A stretch of DNA of 64,000 nt from Trichobilharzia regenti (Eukaryota > Platyhelminthes > Trematoda > Strigeidida > Schistosomatidae). The translations under genes and the position numbers were made by a program. The stretch's first letter is position 1. Every line of letters begins with the position of its first letter. The notes under the pieces were generated by a model that worked only from the letters and a program-made list of their open reading frames with translations, was not told where the DNA came from and made no database searches. The DNA lies in the NCBI GenBank assembly GCA_944472135.2, contig OX235262.1, positions 27,823,362 through 27,887,361 on the forward strand. The letters are read 5' to 3'. Shown piece by piece: positions 43,726 to 54,504 of this stretch.

Positions 43726-44543
43726 CTTCACTCTGTGTATCCATGCTACGTGTTAATACTATGTAAGAATGTTAAACCTGCTAATTAAATATTTGGATCA
43801 CTTTTTTTCATTTCTTTATTCAATGTCTTAATTCCGCTCATCGACGGGGTGAACACCATTTTAAAAAAAACCAACATCTAGTACAGACTGACAAACTGTA
43901 TATAAACAAAACTGTTACATCATACATTTAAACGTATTGTGTCTATTTGCTGAATAAATTAGTAATAATATTACGAACAATAATGATAGTAGCAATACTA
44001 ATAATACTACTACTACTGATAATAATAATACATTATTAGTAGGCGTGGCTGTGAATTTCTAAAACTTTTCACCTACTCATTTTAACATTAGTAACAATAA
44101 CACAATTGACAACAAACTTTGACTCTTCATTATGAAGAAGACAAAACACAATAGATCTTAGTGTTTATAGTGAACAATCATCTCCTGTGAATTTTTGTTT
44201 GCCTTAACTTTTCGAAAACTTGTAAATGAAATTTAAAAATATCAATAAATAAATAAGTAAAAAATGGGATTATCTTTCATCACTTTGGGATAATTCAAAC
44301 AAAAACAAAGAAATAAAACTAATGGGGAATTAAAAGGAAATTATACTAGATTAGCTTTTTACCAGCTGAAAGTAACAAGTATAATTCAAGGATTTTTTTT
44401 TACTTTTCTTTGCTCAAAATGTATAGAAATATGAGATCACTATTGAACATAGTGAAAAAGAAATGCCGTAGAAGCTTGACAATGTGTTATTCTAAGTGAA
44501 TTTTCTTTCTCAAGTATTGTCTTTCTAGGGATTTTGTTTGATT
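43726..44543. other. No gene recognised
   Basis: AT-rich spacer with an AAT/ACT simple repeat at 43,985-44,035. Nothing else assigned. Confidence 0.45.
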
Positions 44544-44797
44544 GCATGGAGGATTTAATCATGAGCTGAAATCAGTTAGAGAACCACTGGAAAACCTGCA
44601 AGGAGTACTGGACAGATGTTTCGTCCTAGTTTGGGACTCCTCGGCAATACGCACCCACCGGAATTCGAACCCAGGACCTTCTGGTTACAAGACGGGCTGG
44701 GTTCGAACCCCGGTGCGTGCGTACTGCTGTCTAGTACTCCCAGGTTTTCCAGTGGTTCTCTAACTGATGTCAGCTCATGATTAAATCCTCCATGCAA
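44544..44797. mobile_element. SINE-B palindrome
   Basis: Left arm (44,544-44,655, minus) and right arm (44,715-44,797, plus) are inverted: TGCATGGAGGATTTAATCAT at one end and ATGATTAAATCCTCCATGCA at the other are exact complements. The middle holds two facing tRNA-like B boxes (GGGTTCGAACCCC on plus). The minus arm has GAGGAGTCCCAAACTAGGAC and GAAACATCTGTC. Confidence 0.75.
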
Positions 44798-44817
44798 ATT
44801 TCTTTTTATTCCATCAT

Positions 44818-45052
44818 GTTCCGAGTAGACTACAAGGCTTTAAGCTTGCACCTTGAAATTTCAGTTGCAGTGGTTCTGTTTCTATGGAATGGGGTTGATA
44901 GTTTCAAGCCTTACCTCATCTCTTCCTCCAGTTTACTACAAGCTAAGTGAGATTTAGGGGGGGGAGGTGTCAGCGGAGAATTGAACCCCGGGTCACGCAC
45001 GTATTATGGTTGGTGAACAATCTACTACTGAACCATTGACAAGTGTTCGACA
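44818..45052 (-). mobile_element. SINE-C, divergent copy
   Basis: Minus-strand head with AATGGTTCAGTAGTAGATTG (A box) and GGGTTCAATTCTCC (B box). The body resembles 45,057-45,290 (CTTAGCTTGTAGTAAACTGG, AAGGCTTGAAACTATC). The tail is diverged. Confidence 0.55.
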
Positions 45053-45056
45053 TTGT

Positions 45057-45290
45057 TTTTTCCTTCACGTTCCCAGTGGAACATAGGGCTTCAAGCTAGT
45101 GGCTTGAAGATTCTTTAGCAGTGTTTATTTTTACAGGATGGGGTTGTTAGCCTCATGCCCAACCTTTCCTCTTTACCAGAATTATTTCTGGCTTAGCGAG
45201 ATAAATGAGTGCGTTGGTGGCCGGGGATCGAACTCCGGACCACGTGCATGGTCGGCGAGTGTCCTAACCCTTATACCACCGACGCATAGT
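45057..45290 (-). mobile_element. SINE-C copy
   Basis: Minus strand: head GCGTCGGTGGTATAAGGGTT with B box GGAGTTCGATCCCC, body CCAGAAATAATTCTGGTAAA, tail CTTGAAGCCCTATGTTCCAC then TGGGAACGTGAAGGAAAAA. It is complete head to tail. It lies directly behind another SINE-C in the same orientation. Confidence 0.75.
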
Positions 45291-45570
45291 GTTCAACATG
45301 ACAAATGTTCAACTATCCTTATTTGGACTCCCAACAGCACATACCTAGAAATTTACCAGAGATCGGTCACAGAACCTCATGGTTGCATGTTGAACATTTT
45401 GGCAGGTAGCTTATGCATTGGAATCTAAGCACTTCTAAATTCTGTCAAATAACGATGCAATATCACCATCATCAAGTGCTATTAACTTGATCGATCTTTA
45501 TGAGAAATCTAGGGAATCAGTTTTCAGTTTCGTAGTTGAATCAGGGAAATATTCCCATATTGGGTCATAA
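45291..45570. other. No gene recognised
   Basis: Spacer between SINE-C and Merlin. No signal. Confidence 0.4.
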
Positions 45571-45578
45571 GAAAAAGG

Positions 45579-46707
45579 GGCCAAGTTAAAATTTAAGCAC
45601 CACTAGCTACCAGTGGAGTCCGTTCTCACCAATAACCTTGAATGGTCCACTGAGATTTATCCACTTGAGCCAAAGGTTCTGTTCTGCTTGATTCGAGTCA
45701 AATTCATACACTGACGCAGTTAAGTTTGAAATTTGGTGAGGACGAAATCTCCCAGTATTGCTTATATGTGGAGTTGATTATGAAAGAGAGGATTTGTTCA
45801 TGCGGAGGTGTGATGGCTATAAAAAACTTCAGCAGGTCTATTGTGGAATCTGTTTGAGACGAATTAATGTCAGAGAAGGTAAGCTGATGAATCTCATATT
45901 TCGTAGGAACATATTTTGCCAGGTCCCGTCTGTCCTTAACCCAAATTTTGTCTATTTGTAATTACAGGGTTTTAAAACAGCCTGTAAGAAGTGCAACTGC
46001 TGAAAAAGTTCAGTGGTACCAGCACTGTAGGCATATGATATTCTGGAAGATGCAGGGGCTTGCTTCCTTATTGGGAGGAGAAGATGCCGTCATACATGTG
46101 GATGAAACTCTGTCTCATTACAGCTGTAGTGGAGAGCGACGGGATGATGTTTTGGTGATTGGTTTATATGACACCTCTCTACAGAAAGGATTCATCGAGA
46201 AAAGAGCGGCTGGAAAATCAAGTACTTTGACACCCATCATTACTCTACTGGTGAAACAACGATCTATAATACACACAGATGAGTGGAAAGGTTATAATCC
46301 CTTGTTACCCCTTGGATACATTCATCTCAGAGTTAACTGGTTTAATGATTTTGTGAACGCCATTACAGGAACCTACATGAATTCTATCGAAAGCTTTCGG
46401 GGGAGGTTAAACAACAGGATTAGAGCCATTAATGGATCTCAAAAGGATGTCATTTATAGTCATTTAGATGAATATATGTAAATGATGTGGTGTAATTTTG
46501 CCATTCATACTCTTATGCTTAACTGGGAGATGTTTTTCCATCCCAATCGAGATTCAGGCATCCCATATTACACTTTTATAAAGATTTTACACATTTTTCT
46601 CATAAATATGTGTGTTCCATATGCAAAAAATGCCTTCTTCGGGTGACTGTTGTGTTCAAGGTCATTCGCTGATTGGTAGTTAGTGGTGCTTAAAGTTTAA
46701 CTTTGCC
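45579..46707 (+). mobile_element. Merlin DNA transposon with terminal inverted repeats and 8-bp target duplication
   Basis: GAAAAAGG precedes the element (45,571-45,578) and follows it (46,708-46,715), an exact 8-bp duplication. The element begins GGCCAAGTTAAAATTTAAGC and the reverse complement of its end is GGCAAAGTTAAACTTTAAGC, with similarity continuing for about 35 bp (ACCACTAGCTACCA against ACCACTAACTACCA). A DDE transposase related to bacterial IS1016/IS1595 lies inside. Length 1,129 bp. Merlin elements are known from schistosomes and have 8-9 bp duplications. The transposase is frame-broken, so the copy is likely immobile. Confidence 0.9.
45758..46481 (+). pseudogene. Merlin transposase (IS1595-like DDE), frame-broken
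   Basis: Two frames carry it. The first (45,758-45,878) gives CGVDYEREDLFMRRCDGYKK and VYCGICLRRINVREG, like the N-terminal zinc-ribbon of IS1595 transposases. The second (45,948-46,481, 177 residues) holds the catalytic core. Asp-52 is in VIHVDET, Asp-111 in IIHTDEWKGY and Glu-148 in NSIESFRGRLNNR, with 36 residues between the last two. A GT at 45,879 and an AG at 45,967 look like an 89-bp intron, but splicing there does not join the frames by my count, and the usual helix between the domains seems short. I therefore call it a decayed copy. Domain assignment is firm. Confidence 0.85.
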
Positions 46708-46715
46708 GAAAAAGG

Positions 46716-47454
46716 CGTAAACAGTGAAGAAAATTTTGTTTTCAACGATTCATTTTCATGAGCTGTGCCATAATTATATTATATTTATATATTATATTAT
46801 GTTTAACAAAGAAATCTTTAGACCAATAAGATACTGGTAGGCTTTATCCTTGGAAATTTTTTTTACGTAATATAAAGTGTAACCTAGAAGGGATGACTAA
46901 CTATAAGTTAGAAAAGAGGCGGAAGTTGACATGACGTAATAAGTGTGAGATAATGACTAATCAGTAAGTTCGTGTTGAGTGGACAAGAACCAGTGGAAAG
47001 GTGATAAGGTGCATTCATAAAAAATCCGTATGAAAAAGCAATGTTACTAATAAACAGCAATAAAGTAGTAATAAAATATGGATGATAGAAATAATAATGA
47101 TAAAAAATAATATTAGTTAACTTACATAATAAAAAAGAAGAAAAAAAATTATAGTAAGCACTTCACTCTGGCCATGGTAGGGCAAGTGAATGTATGTAGA
47201 GCTTTTGAATGCAGAAGTCCTGTTTCAGATACCGAATAGCTAATGCTTCAGCTATGTACAAATAGCGTATGCGAAGTCCCTTTATACGATATGGAGGGAC
47301 TCTGTATAGCACTGTGAAGAAGCATTCGTGCGGAGGTGCTCGATGTTTGGAGATGATAAGGTTAGTAACTGGTAAACACTAGATTATTATTCAGAAGTTC
47401 AATTATTAGATCTTAATCCGCTGGCTATTTTTTAACTCATGGAAAATTCCTATT
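46716..47454. other. No gene recognised
   Basis: AT-rich spacer. No assignable repeat. Confidence 0.4.
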
Positions 47455-47647
47455 TTAACATAGTCCGGGGTTTGATCGCGGCTGACGCACTCCTTTACCT
47501 CGCTGAGCCAGAAATAATGCCGGTGAAGAGGAAAGGTTGGGCATGTGGCTAGCAACCCCATCCTCTAAAAAATAAACACTGCTAAAGAATCTTCAGGCCA
47601 CTAGCTTGAAGCCCTATGTTCCATTGGGGAACGTGAAGGAAAAACAA
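47455..47647 (+). mobile_element. SINE-C copy, partly deleted head
   Basis: B-box remnant GGGGTTTGATCGCGG, body GAAATAATGCCGGTGAAGAG, tail CTTGAAGCCCTATGTTCC, TTGGGGAACGTGAAGGAAAA. PLE-O sits directly behind its A/C-rich tail. Confidence 0.7.
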
Positions 47648-47649
47648 CA

Positions 47650-48583
47650 CAGAAAATCAAAACAAGTGATTCAGAGAAGAGACTCTTTTCAACGAATTTA
47701 TCATCAAGCTGTACAAACGTATATATACGGTTTTAAAAAAAATTATATCTGATAAGGGAATTGAACCATAGGTGTAAATGCATAAAATAATAATAGTATG
47801 AAATGCAATTAAAAACTAAAATGTTTGTGATTATAATCATAGTTAAATGTCAAGTGGCAAAACAATTATTGTCATACATAGAATAACTTACAAGATGGAT
47901 AGTACTTGAAAAAGAGTGTGCAATCGTAGGATTAGTGGACAAATCGAATAAAATAAAAACGTTACGTAATATTGTGTGAAATTTGATAGCATCGAATTTA
48001 ACGTTGTAAAAAAGAATTGATTTAGAATGACAAGTGGAGCAAGTGAAATAATACCGGGGACAGTTCAAAGTGAGAATAGTAATGATAGTAACAATTGACA
48101 TAATAAAGGAAGCGTATACAAAGTGAATAGACAAAACGAAAAATATTGGTAGAAGCAAGATATGACTAGGGATTATCATACTTTAGCATATAGGGATTAA
48201 GACCATGAAAGTTGGAGGGGTTGAAAGGACTTTTTCTGTACACAGAGATCTGGCTTTTCTGTTTCGATAGTCATAGATGGCTTCAGCAATACAGATGAGT
48301 TGGGTACGTAAGGATTTGGGTAAATTACTCTTTGCCTTGTAGGGTGATCATTATCGACCAGATGATCAATGATCGTGCTTCTTATTGCTCCACTTCCACC
48401 TCTTCATAACTACCATGCAGGATAGTGTTCTTGCACCCTCTTGGACAAAACTCGACTCAAACGACCGACATACATAGCTCCACACAAACATTTTAGTTTT
48501 TAATTGCATTCCATACTACTATTATTATTTTATGCATTCACACCTATGATTCAATTCCCTCACCAGATATAACTTCTTAAAAA

Positions 48584-48620
<37 letters not shown>

Positions 48621-48689
48621 TGTACAGCTTGATGATAAATTCGTTGAAAAAAGTCTCTTCGGTGAATCACTTGCTTTGATTTTCTGTAT
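47650..48689 (-). mobile_element. Fold-back PLE derivative PLE-O
   Basis: Arms 47,650-47,831 and 48,485-48,689 are inverted copies of about 180-200 bp; the right one has an AT microsatellite (48,588-48,617). The interior is closely similar to PLE-K. The minus strand at 48,250-48,480 encodes a nuclease core CGAMYVGRLSRVLSKRVQEH and then an endonuclease C-terminus, out of frame. Both arms hold AGCTTGATGATAAATTCGTT and GAAAA(A/G)AGTCTCTTC. No reverse transcriptase. With PLE-K it forms a small non-autonomous subfamily. Confidence 0.85.
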
Positions 48690-49499
48690 AAAAGCACTCA
48701 AAATTTCATGAATCAACAACTCTACTAAGAACATGCATTCAAAAAAAGGGGTTTTAAAGCTGTTCTTTATAAATCACAGATATGAAAGTAAGCCTTCACA
48801 TAGCATATATATTTAACAAAAGTCTTTCATAATTCATTTATTCATGAATGACATTCACCTTCATTTGTAAATGATACTTTATTTATTCTCACCAAATTTA
48901 TTCAGTTCGCCTATTTCATTTTTTCAAACTTAAATGCCCGTTAATTGCCCACCTACCTACCTACCTACCTGACAGCTTAGTAACTAAACCTAAAAAGTCT
49001 TCATGAGAGCTTTGTAAATTCCATTTTCAATATAGAATATCACTGAGATAACATAACAGCTCCATTCAAAAGGGAAGAAAGGAAGGGAAAAAAACTAACA
49101 AGGACAAAAAGAAGACAAGATAAACTCATTTTCAGCTGTTAATAATAGTTTCACTGGTGAATAGAATCCTTAATGACCTGAGTTAATTTAACATGACACG
49201 TTGAACTATGCCAAGTTTTTTCATGCATTTGTTTCAACATATACAATTATCTGGATAGAATGGTACTGAAGATAATCTGTCAATTTCAGATTACGGGAAA
49301 TTACAATTTCTTTGGGAAATGATTTATAAGGATAACGGATATTTTCTTTTATAATTCAGGGGATCATATTACCTGTATTTTAAACTCTTTATAATTATAA
49401 ATATGTAAACATATTCTGGATCAATTTTAATTTACTTCATATATTTACATATATATATACAGAAAAAAACATTTCATTTAAAGACGTTATTTTATTTTG
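48690..49499. other. Intergenic with a TACC microsatellite
   Basis: A CTAC/TACC repeat lies at 48,946-48,969. No gene recognised. Confidence 0.5.
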
Positions 49500-49790
49500 T
49501 AACCATGCTAAAAGCCTAGTGCTCCATCCAACCAAGTGTGAGGATGGATGTCCTGCCGATGACATGGGTTTGCCATTGCAGCGCGTTGGGTCCCAGTGAC
49601 TGAATGGTATACGAGCCAGCTTGCCTTGTAACTGGAAGGCCCTGGGTTCGAACTCTGACAGTGAGTGCATACTGCTGATGATTCCCTAGGTAAAACCACT
49701 GAAACAGCTGTCCAGTACTCCCTGTGGCTGGTATTCAATGGTTCTCTAACTGATATCAAGGCGTGGTTAAACTAAGAAAACAAATCTAAT
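49500..49790 (+). mobile_element. SINE-B copy
   Basis: tRNA-like part with GCCTTGTAACTGGAAGGCCC and B box GGGTTCGAACTCTG. The remnant of the hammerhead-like part (ACTGCTGATGATTCCC, AAACAGCTGTCCAGTACTCC) and the tail GGTTCTCTAACTGATATC follow. Confidence 0.65.
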
Positions 49791-49871
49791 CCTTACAAAC
49801 CAACTCTTGAAAATTCTATAAATCTCTTTAGCAAAATCATTTCACTAATCATACGTTAATGGAAAAAATAC

Positions 49872-50430
49872 AGAGATGCTCACTAGCGACTTGCCCTATT
49901 CAGGTAGGTAGTTACCTGGGATTCTAGTGAGAAGTGCGTCGGTGGCACAGTGGTTAGAACTCTCGCCGACCATGCACATGGTTCAGGGTTCGAGCCCACG
50001 CCGACGCACACCTGATATCTATGGTCGGCCTGAAAAATTTGGGCTACCGATATCCACGCTGAAAATTCCATACTTGTACCAAAAATACGGTGTGGAACCA
50101 TGCTGTAATCAAAAATAAAAAAAATTAAAAATTAAAAAAATAGTCGTGACCAGTAGGGTGCAGCAGATCAGGTGTGAGGACAAATACTCGCGGAAGACAT
50201 TGGCTAGGGGTCACCTATGTCATGGATTCGCAGAACTTAGAATTCATGGACCATCGGATCGGGTCCCAGTGGCTTGGTGATATAACAGCCCGCCTTGTGA
50301 CCAGAAGGTCCTGAGTTCGAACCCCCCGTGGTGGGTACGTACTGCTGAAGAGTCCCAAACTAGAGCGAGACAGCTGTCCAGTACTCCCAGGTTTTCCAAT
50401 GGTTCTCTAACCAGTCTCAGCTCATGATGA
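49872..50430 (+). mobile_element. SINE-B copy split by a SINE-D insertion
   Basis: SINE-B begins at 49,872 (CTCACTAGCGACTTGCCC, TTCTAGTGAGAAGT), stops at 49,935, and resumes at about 50,142 (AGTCGTGACCAGTAGGG) through the tRNA-like part (CTTGTGACCAGAAGGTCC, GAGTTCGAACCCC) to the tail at 50,430. The hammerhead-like part is ACTGCTGAAGAGTCCC, AAACTAGAGCGAGACAGC, so GAAA is lost. Confidence 0.75.
49934..50145 (+). mobile_element. SINE-D nested in SINE-B
   Basis: The head GTGCGTCGGTGGCACAGTGG contains an A box, and GGTTCAGGGTTCGAGCCC contains a B box. The body has TTTGGGCTACCGATATCC and the end is (A)n with TTAAAAATT. Only about 3-4 bases (AGT) are duplicated at the junction by my reading, so the target duplication is short or eroded. 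Confidence 0.8.
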
Positions 50431-50559
50431 CATCCTGTAACCAACCAAATCCCTACAAACCAACACTCAAATACAGAACTTCTATGACGCATTGATCAAC
50501 AGGTATCTTGAGAACAATCAGATCTCTCTTCAGTCCAGCATTTAAAAATCAATGCACTG

Positions 50560-50830
50560 CTCAATACTGACTGAGAACTGGATGAAAACCCAGGAAATGT
50601 GATAAAGTGACCTGACCAGTGGGATTTATCAAGTCGGCTATGAGGACAACTACTTGCCAATGACCTTCAGGAACAGTGATATTATATTGTGGATTGACTG
50701 GAGTTAGAATTCATGAATTGTTGAATTTCAACCTGATAGTAGAAAAGCAAACATGCATAACTCAAGGAACTGATCCCCTCAGTTTCAAATGACCTTTCAA
50801 CTGATATCCTGTCGTGATGAAGTCTCCACT
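50560..50830 (+). mobile_element. Highly decayed SINE-B copy
   Basis: It retains AAACCCAGGAAATGTGATAA-like, GACCAGTGGGATTTATCAAG, GGAGTTAGAATTCATGAATT and AACTGATATC in the right order. No promoter boxes are recognisable. Confidence 0.45.
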
Positions 50831-51645
50831 GATATAAGTCATTTACTCCACTGAAGACACACCGTTGATCTTAACATTTTAGTCTTCCTTAGAGGATAAA
50901 TAGTACGACCAATAATAGTTTTACCGGTTGCTAAGGAATAACTTATCTTAAAAATGGTTTAATATTGTATCAGCTCTAGAAATTTATCATGAATACCTCA
51001 TCAACAAACTCGACAGCATATCTTCAGGACGAACTCCTCGTGATGGATTGTAATTAAGGGTAAACAGAAAATGTAACTAAATAATAGTCCCTTTTTATCA
51101 AAAGATGTGTGAAAATGAAGACTGTCTAAATATTTAACATCAGCGTTATTCCCAATCAGAAATCGTTTACACTTCAGGTTGACTAATTCACATAAAGATA
51201 AGCGGAAGTTACAAGATATTCAGATTGAAAAGCATAAATAAACAATTACTTTAAAAGTGATAAGTTTATATCCCGATGTTTCAATTGTGAAGCTCTGGAA
51301 ACAGAGGGAAACCTGCTGAACACCAATTCTAAACTCACACACAAACAAATCAGAATATCGCTGGAAGGAATCAAATTAAATGTTCATTTGTCTCTCACCT
51401 CTGCAGTATTCAAATATACAAGTAAAATATACCAAAATAATTAGACAGGGTATCAGTAGGATCAGTAATATCCCCAGGAGCAACATGCATACTCATGGAT
51501 TGTTTAGGATATAAAACTCTTGGAACACTAGGTATCACTCCGAATGTGGTTGATAGGCTTGCTCTGTTGAAATCTGAACACAATTTATGCATATATATGA
51601 ATCCCCAGGAATTAGTTTATAGAGATTTTATTTATTTCAAGTTTG
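50831..51645. other. No gene recognised
   Basis: AT-rich spacer with no assignable signal. Confidence 0.4.
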
Positions 51646-51649
51646 GTCG

Positions 51650-52220
51650 TGGGTTGATATCAGTTAGAAAACCAGTTGAAATCATTGGCGAGTACTCAAT
51701 AGGTGTTTCATCCTAGTTTTAGAATTTTCAGCACTACGCATACATAGTCCCATCAGAAATCGAACCATGGACCTTCAAGTTGCTAGGCAAGCTCATTGAC
51801 CATTTACCTACTAGAACGGAATCTAATCACCCATTCATTTTGACTTGTGTCAACTACGGAAGTTGCGGTCAGTGGGAAACACCAGGTTGGGTGTGAAGAC
51901 GAGTATTCGATAATGACACTGGCTGGCGGTCATGCTAAAGCCATGGATTGACCGAAGTTAGAATTGATGGGCTATTCGATTCTGTCCCAGTGACTGAATG
52001 GTTACCGAGTTCACCTCGTAACCTTAAATTCCTGAGTTCGATCCACGGTGGGGTCATGTTTGCCCACTGCTGAAAGTACCATGGGCTGACATAGGTCAGA
52101 AAACCATTGGTAAACCTGGAAGTACGGGACAGCTGCTTCGTCCTAGTTTGAAACTCTTCATCAGTACGCACCCCCCGGGATTTGCACCCAGTTCTCTAAC
52201 CTATGTCAGCTCATGATGAA
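51650..52220. mobile_element. Cluster of SINE-B pieces in both orientations
   Basis: Minus piece 51,650-51,840 (GATATCAGTTAGAAAACCAG; tRNA-like GAACCATGGACCTTCAAG). Plus piece 51,865-52,075 (CAGGTTGGGTGTGAAGACGA, TTCGATCCACGGTGGG). Minus tail 52,090-52,180 (ACCATTGGTAAACCTGGAAG, GGACAGCTGCTTCGTCC). Plus tail end 52,190-52,220. The pieces can pair with each other. Confidence 0.6.
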
Positions 52221-52269
52221 ATCCTGTAACCAATCAATCAAATCCCTATAAGCCAGTACTTGAATATCA

Positions 52270-52640
52270 ATGAGATGCTCACCAGTGACTTGTTCTATTC
52301 ATGTAGGTGGTTACCTGAAGTTCTAGTAGGAAGTCGTGACCACTGGGGTAAAGCAGGTCGGGTGTTAAGACGATGACTCGTCACCGATGACATTGGCTAG
52401 TCAGCCACTAGTCGCGCTATATCGTGAATTACTGGCAGAAGTTGGAATTCATGGTCTGGCCATTGGGTAGGGTGTTAGTGGTTTAGTGGTCTTCGAGTTC
52501 GCCCTGTAAGTGGGGAGGTCCTGGGTTCGCATCCTAGCTGATGAGGAGTCCCAAAACAAGGCTATCGAAACAGCTGTCCAGTATTCCTTGTAGGTTTTCC
52601 AATGGTCCTCTGAACGATGTCAGCTCATGTTGAAATCCTG
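52270..52640 (+). mobile_element. SINE-B copy, near full length
   Basis: 5' part CTCACCAGTGACTTGTTC, GGTGGTTACCTGAAGTTC, GGGTGTTAAGACGATGACTC. tRNA-like GGTTTAGTGGTCTTCGAG with B box GGGTTCGCATCC. Then GCTGATGAGGAGTCCC, AAAACAAGGCTATCGAAACA, GCTGTCCAG. Both core boxes CTGATGA and GAAA are present, though stem II is damaged. Confidence 0.75.
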
Positions 52641-53644
52641 TAACGATTATTTAAAAGTTCAGTCATCCAGCCAAATTTTTATAAATGTAGATTTAGTTAA
52701 ATGTTTAAGTAATGCGGATAGGAGTCTGACTGATACATCAGAAAATGTAAATAGAAAAAAAAAACCCTAACAAATTACAGAAATATCAGAACTGAACAAC
52801 AATTGTTATCCACACAAAAATCAATCAAGATTCAAAGGAAATATATAATGGATATAGTACCGTAAATATTGATCGTCATATGAATAACAGGGAATATACG
52901 AAATTCTTATTAATACCCTACAAATAATGGACTTTTGATATCCTAATTACAATTCTTAACAGGCTTGAAATTAACGGTGACTTCTGAATCTAAAAATTCA
53001 CTTTAAGATTAACTTGGTCAGCTTTTGAATCAATTGATGTGATTGAAAAATAATTTAATCTATTAAATATCACTTATGATCCCGACCAAATACACTGGTC
53101 AAACTAGTGTCAGAAAATAAGAATTTAGGTAGATCCGGAAAACAGCAGATCCTGACAATATAAGTAATCGAGAAAAATACTTAATCATTGCCATGGATAC
53201 ACCTAAACACGATCACAGTGTAACACAACATGGTTAAAGTAATAAAAGGTGATACAATCTGTGAGATAGGGAGAGAGAGAGAAAGAGAGGTGGAGGCTAG
53301 TCAATAAGTCTTTATTCATCAGATCGACAACTAATATAAGCATTAAGAATGATGTAACACGAATCCTGTAGAAGTCTACTTAAACCAGAAAGGAGTTTGA
53401 CCAATTTAAAGCATTTTAACAAGTCATATGTCATACATTTTTATCAATATTGGTAGAAGTTGTATCTAGTCAGTGATCAAGGCTATCTAAGGGGAATTTT
53501 TTAGTTGATAATTACACAGCTTAGAGATTCTCTGCATATAAATAAAGAAAATCAATAAATTCAGCTAACTGAGTGATTATCAGTAAATAGTTACACCATA
53601 TCTGAGTAAGATTAATCAATCAGTGATAGGAGTTATTATTATTT
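52641..53644. other. No gene recognised
   Basis: AT-rich spacer with a short GA repeat at 53,268-53,288. Confidence 0.45.
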
Positions 53645-53995
53645 CCTCTAATTCCTAGAGGAGCATAGGGCTTCAGCTGCACGTCTCCATTGCGTTCGGT
53701 ACTCTGCTAAAGTTTTCACCTGCCTCCAAGTCTGGCCACATGCTTTCACCTCCTCTTCACATGACCTCCTCCAAGTCACCCTCACACTGACGACCAACTC
53801 GCCGCTTCCCTTTCGGGTTCCACTATAGCGATGGCTTGTCTAGTGTTGTCACTTGATGGTTTCCTCAGTGTATGGCCAATCAGCCTCCATTTCTCTCTGC
53901 TTATTTGTTGCACAATCGGTTCTAGTGTTAGGAGTACTCGTATTTTATTATGATATTTTGTAAGAGGTCTTAGTTTGACGTTTGTTGGTTTCACA
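53645..53995 (-). mobile_element. RTE LINE 3' end
   Basis: Minus frame gives LEPIVQQISREKWRLIGHTL and RKPSSDNTRQAI, then the reading breaks. The 3' end GCTGAAGCCCTATGCTCCTC and (AAT)n-like tail match the RTE at 61,428. It is 5'-truncated at about 53,995. Confidence 0.75.
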
Positions 53996-54504
53996 ACTGA
54001 AATTGCAGAGTATCGGGCTAGTGGTTCGAAAGTCTGTGGTTAGAATTCTGCAGTAACTAAGATCTCTATCCCCCCCCCTTCAATCCAAAACTATCTCAGA
54101 CAGCCTTACTATGAGATGCATAAAAATAGGAGTAATGGTTTGCATTGTTTGTAAAATACCAGTGAATCTGTTCAAATGTTGTCCATCTGAAGTTTCTACT
54201 AATACAGTGAATGTCACTTACAGGTTGCAAAAAACATCAATAAATTTCACTTCTGGTCATTATTAATAATCAGCGTAATAATGAAGTCTTATATTATTTA
54301 TGGCTGGTGCTTTGAAGTCTGCTTTACCTAAAAATAGTAATGGTAAAAACGAAATGCAGATCCTATATATTTTCTTCAATCAATCAAATAATACTCCAGG
54401 CTATCGATTTACTTACCGAGTTTATTACATTGTAAATACGTTTAATAAAACTCAAGTCAGTAATTCGACCTCAATAGTTTAATTATTTTCCAATAACCAA
54501 TTAG
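53996..54504. other. No gene recognised
   Basis: AT-rich spacer; the 60-residue frame at 54,300-54,482 has no motif. Confidence 0.4.

Noticed and set aside
45879..45967. 89-bp intron in the Merlin transposase
   Set aside because: GTAAG and TTACAG look good, but removing the segment leaves the two coding parts in different frames.
49934..50010. Functional tRNA gene in the SINE-D head
   Set aside because: It is repeated with the same 3' body at 12,243, so it is a SINE head.
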